DNA of 64,000 bases from positions 1,922,001-1,986,000 of the forward strand of contig NC_057375.1 of assembly GCF_016906535.1 (NCBI RefSeq), written 5' to 3'. Shown here in pieces: positions 25,159 to 32,985 of this stretch (position 1 is the first letter of the stretch; every line of letters starts with the position of its first letter). The notes beneath the pieces are model-generated. The model was given only the letters and a program-made list of their open reading frames with translations. It did not search any database and was not told where the DNA came from. Origin of the DNA: Rhizoctonia solani. Taxonomy: Eukaryota; Basidiomycota; Agaricomycetes; Cantharellales; Ceratobasidiaceae. Position numbers and translations under genes: made by a program.

Positions 25159-25171
25159 GTTTGCAAGCGAT
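25005..25171 (+). promoter_or_regulatory. Predicted RNA start and self-primer binding site
   Basis: ATCGCTTGCAA at 25005-25015, 34 bases after the TATA box, is perfectly complementary to TTGCAAGCGAT at 25161-25171, which begins two bases after the 5' LTR. No tRNA-like TGG primer site is present there. In Tf1/sushi elements the first 11 bases of the RNA fold back onto the primer-binding site and serve as primer; the length and placement here fit that mechanism. The start site itself is inferred. Confidence 0.7.
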
Positions 25172-25273
25172 TTCTCCCGCTAGGCCGACCTGTTTGCTTT
25201 GCTCTTTCACGCACAGGTTCCCCTAGTGCTCTTTTATTGCCCCGTATTTTTCTTTTATTTCTATCTTGCCACT

Positions 25274-26323
25274 ATGTCCTCTAGCAACGCCGCCACGCCT
25301 GACCCCAACGCTCCTCCGACTTACGTCGCTGACGCCGTTACGGACCCTGCTGCTGCCATCAATGAGCTTCGCTCCATCCTATCTACCCTACACACCCACA
25401 CTCGTGATGCCTTTGTCGACCGCGATAACCGTCACAACACCCTCCAAGCCCTTCACAGCAACCTCCAAGCCGTCGTCGATGCCATTCCCCCACCTGCTGT
25501 TCCGGCTCCCCTTCCTTCTTTGGGACGTCCACCCAAAGGTGCCAAGCTTGGTCAATTTTTGGGCAAGGTCCAGGACGTCGAGCGATTCCTCCAAGACCTC
25601 AAGGACGACATCGAGCTTCAAGGTTCCTCGTTTGCTACAGACCGCCAAAAGGTCCTGTATATGATCACTTTCCTTCGCGACACTCAAACGGCTCATGACT
25701 GGGTTGCTGGTACTCGAGTTTCTCACCCCAACTACTTCAACGATTTCAAAACTTTCACCGATGCCTTTGAAGCCCACTTCGGCTCTCCTAACAAGGTCGA
25801 TGAGGCTCTTTGCAAGCTTAACGCTCTCAAGCAATCTGGCTCCGCCTCTTCGTATGCCGCCCGCTTCCGCGAGATCAGCGCCGCTCTCCCTCAAGAGGAG
25901 TTCTTTTTGTCAAATATGTTCTTTAACGGACTCAAACAGGAGGTCCAACGTTGGATTCTCCAGCTCCCTGACGGCAAAAACGGCTCCCTCGACGACTTAG
26001 TCACTCGTGCTATTGACAGCGATAACCGTCTACACAAATGGTCTCGCAACACTCGTTCCACCTCAGCCTCCGGCACCTCTCCTAAGCCACCTACCACTTC
26101 CACTACTCCTTCGACCTTTCAGACGACCGCCGGCCCTGCCCCCATGGAGCTTGGCGCTACTTGCATCATGAAACCCCTCAATCCAACCGAGAAGGAACGT
26201 TGTAAACGCTTTGGACTTTGCGGATATTGCGGCGGTTCCCACTCCCTCGACGACTGCCAGCTCCTCAAAGAGAAGAACAATTGCAAGGGCAAGGGCTTGG
26301 GAAAAGCTACCCCGCAAGCCTAA
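25274..26323 (+). CDS. gag: Retrotransposon Gag (capsid-nucleocapsid)
   Basis: 349-residue structural protein that packages the element RNA into virus-like particles. The ATG at 25274 (MSSSNAATPD) is chosen because the open frame upstream has no ATG and lies in the leader. The N-terminal part is Ala/Pro-rich. A gag core around residues 90-250 contains LGQFLGKVQDVERFLQDL-type sequence. The C-terminal zinc knuckle is C-GY-C-GGS-H-SLDD-C (about 26210-26260), a slightly short CCHC. The stop at 26321-26323 lies inside the open pol frame, which overlaps by about 100 bases in the -1 frame. Confidence 0.9.
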   Translation: MSSSNAATPDPNAPPTYVADAVTDPAAAINELRSILSTLHTHTRDAFVDRDNRHNTLQALHSNLQAVVDAIPPPAVPAPLPSLGRPPKGAKLGQFLGKVQDVERFLQDLKDDIELQGSSFATDRQKVLYMITFLRDTQTAHDWVAGTRVSHPNYFNDFKTFTDAFEAHFGSPNKVDEALCKLNALKQSGSASSYAARFREISAALPQEEFFLSNMFFNGLKQEVQRWILQLPDGKNGSLDDLVTRAIDSDNRLHKWSRNTRSTSASGTSPKPPTTSTTPSTFQTTAGPAPMELGATCIMKPLNPTEKERCKRFGLCGYCGGSHSLDDCQLLKEKNNCKGKGLGKATPQA

Positions 26324-26344
26324 GCGCCATAGGCCCCGCGGGTA
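26299..26344 (+). promoter_or_regulatory. Putative -1 ribosomal frameshift site (gag-pol)
   Basis: Heptamer GGGAAAA (26299-26305) sits in the Gag frame as ttG GGA AAA, the X-XXY-YYZ slippery pattern. Slipping back one base enters the pol frame. A hairpin can form just downstream: TACCCCGC (26308-26315) with GCGGGTA (26338-26344, one bulge), plus an inner GCCT/AGGC pair. The spacer of two bases is shorter than the usual 5-9, so part of the outer stem would have to open. Inference from sequence. Confidence 0.6.
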
Positions 26345-29300
26345 CGTCTCTCTCGGTCACGACTCCTACATCTCCCGCGCCAATTGCCAGGACAAGGTCC
26401 GATTCCTGTCGATCTAGTTGCCCCGCTTCCACATTTCCGTCTTTAATTTTATCGGCCTCTTTCTCTGACCCGCCTCATTTTTACGTGCCTCTCGTCTTGT
26501 CTGTTCCCGGCTCCGATCCTATTTCTACTTATGGATTTTTGGATTCTGGTGCTTCTTGTTCTCATATTTCTGAATCTTTTGCCTTGGCTCACTCTCTCCC
26601 CACTTGCCGTTTGGATATTCCTCAGATTGTTCATACTGTAGATAACCGCCCACTTCTTTCCGGGGCTCTTACGGACAAATGCCTAGCCACGGTCTCTATC
26701 GGAGACATTCATTTTGAACAACTCGCGCTGGGTGTAGTGTCTATGAGCTACCCTGTTATTCTTGGTTTTGATTGGCTTCGCTCTCACAACCCTACCATCA
26801 ATTGGGAGTCTGGTACTCTCACCCTTTCTTGCTGCCGTGTGGACGCACCCGGCCCGCTCGTCATCCTCTCTGTAGACCCGTCGCTTTTCGTCACCCCCGC
26901 CAGTCCCACCCCCGAACCAGGCCACAGCCTAGGTCCCAGTCCTATTTTTTCCACGCATATAGTCTCTGCGGAGACTCCGACGATCAAACCAAGCCCGGTC
27001 GCGTTGCCCCCTTCCCCTTCCGTCGCCCCCTTGGGCCCCAGTCCGTCTCATAGCGACTCTGCAACCCCTCCCCGTAGCCCCGATATTTGGCTAGTTGGCG
27101 CAGCCCAATTTTCAAAGTACGCTTGCCGATCAGGCAACTTCACTGGACGAATTTCATTTTCTCCTATTCATTCAATCTCGTCAGCTTCACCCGCCGATCC
27201 CGCCGCTTCTACCCCTGAAGATTGCAAGCGCAAGATTCGCTCTTCCCTCCCAGAACCTTACTGGGACTTTGCCTCGGTTTTCGACCCTGTCAAGGTCGAT
27301 ACCCTCCCTCCCCGGCGGCCTTACAATATGAAAATTGATCTTGAAGACGGCAAGACTCCTCCTTTTGGCCCTATTTATTTGCTCACTCAAGACAAACGTG
27401 CCGCTCTTGCCGACTACATTGACAAGAATCTCGCTAAAGGTTTTATTTGCCGTTCTACCTCTTCGGCCGCCTCCCCTATCCTCTTCGTCAAACGCAAGTC
27501 CGGCAAACTTTGCCTCTGTGTCAACTACCAAGGTCTTAATGCAATTACTAAGCGTAACCGTTACCCGTTACCGCTCATTTCTGACTTGCTCAATCGGGTC
27601 AATGGTTGCAAGATATTCTCGAAAATCAACTTGAAAAATGCTTTCAATCTTATTCGCATAGCCGCTGGCGACGAGTGGAAAACCGCTTTTTGCACTAACC
27701 TCGGCCTCTTCGAGTACCTTGTTATGCCATTTGGGCTCACGAACGCTCCCGCTACTTTCCAGGCACTCATTCAGGATGTCTTACGCGACTTACTCGACAT
27801 TACTTGCGTTGTCTACCTTGACGACATTCTTATTTTCTCTTGCTCCAAGTCTGAACACATTGACCACGTCCGGGCCGTTCTCAAACGCCTTCAAGCCCAC
27901 GGACTGTTTGCAAACGCTAAGAAATGCGAATTTCATCGCACCAAAGTTGAGTACCTTGGCTATCTTATTACTGTCAATGGTATCTCTATGCACCCTTCAA
28001 AGCTTGAATCTATCTCTTCCTGGCCTGTCCCTCGCTCCGTCAAGGATATTCAGTCCTTCCTTGGTTTTACCAATTTTTACCGTCGCTTTATCGCCCATTA
28101 CGCCTTGATCTGCAAGCCGTTGAACAATCTTACCCACAAGGACGTTCCCCTTGGTCCTCAAGGATCCCTCACGCTCACAGACAACGCTCTCCGTTCCTTC
28201 AATGACCTCAAAGAGGCCTTCCAATCCAGGCCGGTCCTTCGTCATTTCAACCCGGTTCTTCCCTCAACCCTCTTGACCGACGCCTCGGATTTTGCTATTT
28301 TGGGTATTCACTGCCAGCCCGACGGGTCCGGCGCCCTTCACCCGGTCGCTTTCTTTTTGCGCAAGCTCACCCCCGCCAAAATCAATTACAAGATTTACGA
28401 CAAAGAGATGTTGGCCATCGTCGAGTCTCTACGCCATATGCGCCCCTGGCTCCTTGGCACTTTGACTCCCGTTTCCATTGTCACCGACCACCGAAACCTC
28501 GAGTACTTCATGTCCACTCGAGTTCTCAACCGCCAACAGGCCCGCTGGTCCCTTTTCCTTGCCGACTTCAATTTTAGCCTTTCTTATGCTCCCGGATCTT
28601 GCAATCCCGCCGATGCTCCCTCCCGCCGTCCCGACTACGTCCCAAAGGAGGGGGATAGGACCCTCACGGGCCAGCAGCAGCTCTTGCTTGGTCCTCGACA
28701 CTTTGCTCCGCTTGCCAACGCCTCTGCGCTGCATGTATGCGCGCTTTCCTCGTTCATTTCAGCCCCTATTCATTCCCAGCTTGCTGCTACCTTCTCTGTT
28801 GGCGACCCCGATTTTCTCTCTCGCCTCAAACAGGCAGTCGCTTCCGATTCTCAATGGCTTGAGGCCCTCAAATCCAACGATCCGGATTTCCGCTCAGCCA
28901 ACGGTACTGCTTTACACCGCAACAAGCTCTACGTTCCAGCCCCCCTTCGCGTCGAGGTCTTACGCTCCCGCCACGACGCTATTCTTGCCGGCCACCCTGG
29001 TCGCGCTGGTACCTTCGAGCTCGTTTCTCGCAACTTCTCTTGGCCCGGCCTTTGTTGTTTTGTTCGCGCTTACGTTACCGGTTGCGACCTCTGCGCTCGC
29101 ACCAAGGCCGAACAACATCGCCCCTACGGCCTTCTTCAGCCTCTCAAGGTTCCCTCCCGCCCTTGGAAGTCTATCTCTATGGATTTCATTGTAAAGCTCC
29201 CCACCTCTCACGGCTGCGACACTATTTGGGTCGTTGTCGATTGCTTTTTGAAGATGGCTCATTTTATTCCCACTGTTGAGACTATCAAGGCCCCAGACTT

Positions 29301-30513
29301 GGCTCGACTTTTCCTTCAACACATCTTCCAAGCTCACGGTCTCCCCGACACTATCATTTCCGACCGCGGCTCTATCTTTGTTTCTCAATTCTGGACTCGT
29401 CTTCACGAACTCATCGGCGTCCGTCTCAAACATTCGACTGCCTATCATCCTCGCACCAACGGTCAAACCGAGCGCATCAACCAAATCCTCAAAGCTTACT
29501 TGCGCTGCTACACGTCTTATCAACAGGATGACTGGGTCGATTACTTGCCGCTTGCTGAGTTCGCCTACAACAACCGTACCTTGTCCAGCTCTCAACAATC
29601 CCCCTTTTACGCCAACTACGGCTTCCACCCCACTTTCGAGCCTCGTATCAACTCCGATACGACCGTTCCCGCCGCCGAAGACCTCTCCGCTCGTCTTTCC
29701 CTCATCCATGACGAGCTTCGAGCCAAACTTACTCACTCACAGGCCGACGCCGCCCAGCAATTCAACCGATCCGTCAAGCCTGCCCCTAACTTCATTATTG
29801 GCGATCGTGTCTGGCTCTTACGCTGCAACATCAAGACTACTCGCCCATCTGACAAGCTCAATTACCGCAAGCTCGGCCCGTTCAAGATTGTTGCCGCTCG
29901 CGGCCCCGTCTCTTTCCAGCTTGAACTTCCGCCTTCTCTCTCTTGTCTTCACCCCGTCTTCCACGTCTCGCTCTTAGAACCTTACCACTCCCCTTCGGAC
30001 ATTCCTGGTCGTGTCGAACCCGCTCCCCCGCCTGTCTTCCTCGACGGCGACTCTACTCCTTGGCGCGAAGTCGACAAGATCCTCGACTGTCGCAAAATCG
30101 GCCGTCGCTACGACTACTTTGTGTCTTGGAAAGGGCTTACCCCCGACGAGAACTCTTGGGTCCCGCTCTTGGACATGTCTACTGGACTTAACGAACTCAT
30201 TGAACGATTTCATTGCCGTACTACAAATCGACGACTCCCACGGCCCCCACCACTTCTACTGTACCCTACGAAGCCGCGCGGACCTCCATCCAACAATTCT
30301 CCGCTCAATCCTAGCACCCCAGACGACAACGCTGCCGCCCCTTTTGAGCCCGTCCGCTTACCCACTCCTCCTCCTGAGCGACACGTCGGTTACACCCCAG
30401 CCACCCAGACGACACTCCGCTCCGGTCGCGTCTCTCACCCTTGTCCTCGACCTGACACCTCTCCTCCGCCTACGAAACGATCTTCCAAGCGTCTCACAGG
30501 TGCTCGACCATAG
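26305..30513 (+). CDS. pol: Retrotransposon Pol polyprotein with chromodomain; RT active site damaged
   Basis: About 1400 codons, open to TAG at 30511-30513, expressed as a Gag-Pol fusion. Domains in order: aspartic protease (FLDSGAS, about 26540); reverse transcriptase with YLDD (about 27815); RNase H (LLTDASD, about 28270); integrase with zinc finger H-x-H...C-DL-C (about 28970-29100) and the D,D,E residues in SMDFIVKLP, ISDRGS and GQTERIN; GPF/Y-type module; chromodomain (WREVDKIL...YFVSWKG, about 30062-30215), which in this group steers integration to modified histones. Odd points: RT motif A reads FSKINLKNAF, with Asn at codon 27628-27630 where the family has the metal-binding Asp. CVNYQ replaces the usual CVDYR (27520-27531). 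Integrase has VVVDCFLK where VVVDRF-type is usual. All are explained by CpG transitions. This copy is therefore probably unable to reverse-transcribe itself. Confidence 0.93.
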   Translation, partial: SYPASLSAIGPAGTSLSVTTPTSPAPIARTRSDSCRSSCPASTFPSLILSASFSDPPHFYVPLVLSVPGSDPISTYGFLDSGASCSHISESFALAHSLPTCRLDIPQIVHTVDNRPLLSGALTDKCLATVSIGDIHFEQLALGVVSMSYPVILGFDWLRSHNPTINWESGTLTLSCCRVDAPGPLVILSVDPSLFVTPASPTPEPGHSLGPSPIFSTHIVSAETPTIKPSPVALPPSPSVAPLGPSPSHSDSATPPRSPDIWLVGAAQFSKYACRSGNFTGRISFSPIHSISSASPADPAASTPEDCKRKIRSSLPEPYWDFASVFDPVKVDTLPPRRPYNMKIDLEDGKTPPFGPIYLLTQDKRAALADYIDKNLAKGFICRSTSSAASPILFVKRKSGKLCLCVNYQGLNAITKRNRYPLPLISDLLNRVNGCKIFSKINLKNAFNLIRIAAGDEWKTAFCTNLGLFEYLVMPFGLTNAPATFQALIQDVLRDLLDITCVVYLDDILIFSCSKSEHIDHVRAVLKRLQAHGLFANAKKCEFHRTKVEYLGYLITVNGISMHPSKLESISSWPVPRSVKDIQSFLGFTNFYRRFIAHYALICKPLNNLTHKDVPLGPQGSLTLTDNALRSFNDLKEAFQSRPVLRHFNPVLPSTLLTDASDFAILGIHCQPDGSGALHPVAFFLRKLTPAKINYKIYDKEMLAIVESLRHMRPWLLGTLTPVSIVTDHRNLEYFMSTRVLNRQQARWSLFLADFNFSLSYAPGSCNPADAPSRRPDYVPKEGDRTLTGQQQLLLGPRHFAPLANASALHVCALSSFISAPIHSQLAATFSVGDPDFLSRLKQAVASDSQWLEALKSNDPDFRSANGTALHRNKLYVPAPLRVEVLRSRHDAILAGHPGRAGTFELVSRNFSWPGLCCFVRAYVTGCDLCARTKAEQHRPYGLLQPLKVPSRPWKSISMDFIVKLPTSHGCDTIWVVVDCFLKMAHFIPTVETIKAPDLARLFLQHIFQAHGLPDTIISDRGSIFVSQFWTRLHELIGVRLKHSTAYHPRTNGQTERINQILKAYLRCYTSYQQDDWVDYLPLAEFAYNNRTLSSSQQSPFYANYGFHPTFEPRINSDTTVPAAEDLSARLSLIHDELRAKLTHSQADAAQQFNRSVKPAPNFIIGDRVWLLRCNIKTTRPSDKLNYRKLGPFKIVAARGPVSFQLELPPSLSCLHPVFHVSLLEPYHSPSDIPGRVEPAPPPVFLDGDSTPWREVDKILDCRKIGRRYDYFVSWKGLTPDENSWVPLLDMSTGLNELIERFHCRTTNRRLPRPPPLLLYPTKPRGPPSNNSPLNPSTPDDNAAAPFEPVRLPTPPPERHVGYTPATQTTLRSGRVSHPCPRPDTSPPPTKRSSKRLTGARP

Positions 30514-30524
30514 GAGGGGGGTCC

Positions 30525-31122
30525 TGTTACGAACCCAGGTTGTAACACCGTAACGCCTGCACGTGACCGCCACCTCGTCGCCACCTTGTTGCCCCTTTCC
30601 CCTTGCTCTCCTCGCCCTCCGGCCCCCTCTCTCCGGCCCGTCGTTTTCATGCGATTCTTTTGCACCTCCACCTCGTCCCTCAGATACCCGAGGATCCCAC
30701 GCGGTCGTTGCGCTCATTCGCACGACATTGGTCCCGATTCGGCCAAACTCCGACTTGGACCATCGGTTCTTACGATCGGTCGCGCAGAGCCTCTCGGCTC
30801 CCCTCTCCTTATCTTCGCGTACCTCTTTCATTTCGTCTTGTATTTCACTTCTCTCTTTCCCTCCTGTTTCGCCTTCCGGGCTCACGGACACTTTCTACCG
30901 GCGCCCGCGGCCTCCTTGCATGTATGCACTTATGTATATAAGCAAGCATGGGAAGTCCAATGCCTCCCATCGCTTGCAACACCAGTTCTTACTCGTAGAA
31001 TACATTTGCTTATCTTACTCGCTCGCCCTGCTCCCTCTTGTTGTCTCGACACTCGACCGCACCGTCCTCTTCGTTCGGCGCTCACTCGCTTAGTCATCCG
31101 TTTCGCCTCTGCGAGTCTAACA
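30525..31122 (+). repeat. 3' LTR
   Basis: 598 bases, same ends as the 5' LTR, 589 of 598 positions equal by my count. Followed by target duplication ATTTA (31123-31127). Confidence 0.95.
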
Positions 31123-31236
31123 ATTTAGCCGATGGCAACCACTGAGACCGCGTAAACAAATCTGATGACTAATGACGCGGCCCAAGCGCTTACGTTTCTC
31201 TCTTTGGACCTCGACGTTGTTCCGTGACAGAGCGAG

Positions 31237-32054
31237 ATGGAGGATGCGTTGAATGTGCTTGTGGCGATTGCTGCTATTTACTTTGCTTACAGATGGCTTT
31301 CGCGAGGTGAGTTGAAGCTAATAATAGGTTTTGTTTGTTGGCTAACACGCAAAAAGATAATGGCGGTGCTGGCACAGGAGGAAACGCTCGGCCGGCTACT
31401 GTACTTGGCTTTACCCCAAAGAACGTTACCCCGGAAATGGTAAATAGACTTTTACCTGAACTTGCCGTGATGCTGACCGTGCACAGATCGCCTCTGTACG
31501 AAGTGCGTTCCCGCAAGAATCAATGTAAGTGCCGTCATCTAGTTACGAGTGGCCTCCTAATGCTTCCCATAGTGATAATATTCGCTACGACCTTCTTAAA
31601 TCGGGTAGCGTCGAAATCACTTCGAACAAAATACTCGAGCGCGGATACCTTGATCGGGTACGTATGTGGGGGTTACATGTTACTCTTCGCGCGACTAACG
31701 CTATTCATAGCCTCCCCAGCCTACTTCACTCTTTATCCCCCGACTCCTGCCGCCGATGTGACTACGACGGACACTCCAAGTCCGACTAGTACTAACGACA
31801 CCTCTGTCAAGAACACCAGCCTTCTCTCTCGATATGGCCTTGAAGCCCGTGCGAATGAAGGTTCCGCCACCGAGTTCAGTGACAAAGCGGCGTGGGAAGA
31901 CTCGGCTTCCAAGAGGGAGGCGAGTTTGAAGGAACGAAAGGCTCAAATGATTCTGGCTGCGCGACAGTGAGTTGTTTATTAGAAGTGATTTGCTCGTCTG
32001 ACGACTTTTGTCAGGCGAATGCTGGCGCAGCAATCCCAATCTTCCTCTTCATGA
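31237..32054 (+). CDS. CUE-domain membrane protein (Cue1-like)
   Basis: Small ubiquitin-binding membrane protein. ATG at 31237 opens a single N-terminal transmembrane helix (ALNVLVAIAAIYFAYRWLSR). After a Gly-rich linker comes a CUE domain of about 45 residues, from VTPEM through DNIRYDLLKSGSVEITSNKI to LERGYLD. CUE domains bind ubiquitin; the yeast relative Cue1 recruits Ubc7 to the ER membrane for protein degradation. The C-terminal part has a Thr/Ser-rich stretch and a charged helix (ASLKERKAQMILAARQRM). Introns fit at about 31305-31356, 31441-31487, 31512-31571, 31662-31709 and 31969-32014. Donor GTATGT at about 31662 keeps the C-terminal frame open. Stop at 32052-32054. The retrotransposon inserted only about 110 bases before the ATG, so it may affect the promoter. 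Confidence 0.8.
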
Positions 32055-32249
32055 TCGCACTGACTCCTGCCTTGGATCTTGTTGGATTATGTGTACGGTA
32101 CTGATCTAATGGATTTTTTTGCATCACCTACGCGTCACGGCAACTCGCTCTGTCATCACCCTTAGTAACGCATACTATACAGACACCTGAAGACATGCGG
32201 CTACAGATTTTACCAAAGGAACATGGCTGCTAAAGAGGGGGAACTACAA

Positions 32250-32355
32250 GGGCATGTAGTGTAGGGGTTATCGCGCCTCATTCGCAGACCAGTCCGGAAT
32301 CGAACTGCTGTCACGTGACTTGAGGAGGTCCCCGGTTCAATTCCGGGCTTGTCCA
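32250..32355 (+). tRNA. tRNA-Ala (anticodon CGC) with intron
   Basis: Cloverleaf: acceptor GGGCATG (32250-32256) with CTTGTCC (32348-32354), one T-T mismatch; discriminator A. It includes G3-U70, the alanine identity pair. Anticodon stem CCTCA/TGAGG (32276-32280, 32321-32325), anticodon CGC at 32283-32285. A 33-base intron lies at 32287-32319, just after base 37. The T arm is CCCGG-TTCAATT-CCGGG (32331-32347), and a run of Ts follows at about 32357-32364 as the Pol III terminator. Confidence 0.82.
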
Positions 32356-32985
32356 CTTCTTTTTAGGTAGTATCTCTTCTTTGGGGACACCGGGAATTGA
32401 TTTTCTGATTTTCTGCAATTTACTATGATTTTTTTTTTTACGATTTTTAGACATAATTCTGCACTCTATACAAGCACCGCACTAAAATTACGTTGTTCAC
32501 AAGTGATTTCCCGAGTCCCAAACAACAGTACTGGTCCCGAGCAATGCACTAATGTCCGCACTTGATTGCATCTTGAGATTCGGGGCCAAGATAGTATATT
32601 TCAACTTGTCGTGCATAAACTCAAAAAAGCAGTCCATTGTGTTATATACTTCCAACCCTTCTATATTCACACTTTCAGTGATGATAATTTCTCACATTCT
32701 GTTACGATATAAGCTCCCAGTTGGGCCGAGTCTATCGAATATCGAGGTTTTGGGGAATAGTGCATATACATAGGTCTCACTGAGCAAATTGCAGTTATTA
32801 GGATTTTTCATCCGTGAATGAGGCGCAATAACCCCTACGCTATGCGCCTTTGGATGAGAAGCTTGTTACGTTACATATCCCCACCCATCTTTTGACTCTA
32901 TTGACGAAACCTAATTTGACCCTAGTTTTCGTTCCGCGACTACCATCTCCACCTTGTGTCTTCGCTCGGCGAGTGTCCTACAGTC
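32356..32985. other. Intergenic spacer with inverted tRNA fragment
   Basis: AT-rich DNA between the tRNA and the importin gene. At 32817-32838 lies an inverted copy of tRNA bases 32261-32282, 21 of 22 positions matching. Otherwise nothing recognised. Confidence 0.55.

Larger units (their letters stand above)
24561..31122 (+). mobile_element. Complete Ty3/gypsy LTR retrotransposon of the chromovirus group
   Basis: A 6562-base element bounded by two 598-base LTRs that start TGTTACGAAC and end TCTAACA. A 5-base target duplication ATTTA flanks it (24556-24560 and 31123-31127), which proves one undisturbed insertion. It encodes Gag and a Pol polyprotein with protease, reverse transcriptase, RNase H, integrase and a C-terminal chromodomain. 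A purine tract (GGAGGGGGG, 30513-30521) sits just before the 3' LTR. It lies between the ABC gene and the CUE gene without breaking either, and its GC content is higher than that of its flanks. Both frames are open, but the reverse transcriptase carries a damaging substitution (see the pol entry). Confidence 0.95.

Noticed and set aside
24561..31122. Many long open frames on both strands across the retrotransposon, including 180-260 codon frames opposite pol and within the LTRs.
   Set aside because: They are shadows caused by the GC-rich third positions of gag and pol and by the lack of stops in GC-rich LTRs. They contain no domains.
31123..32250. tRNA-directed integration of the retrotransposon, as in yeast Ty3.
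   Set aside because: The tRNA gene is more than 1.1 kb away, with the CUE gene between; Ty3 lands within a few bases of the tRNA start.
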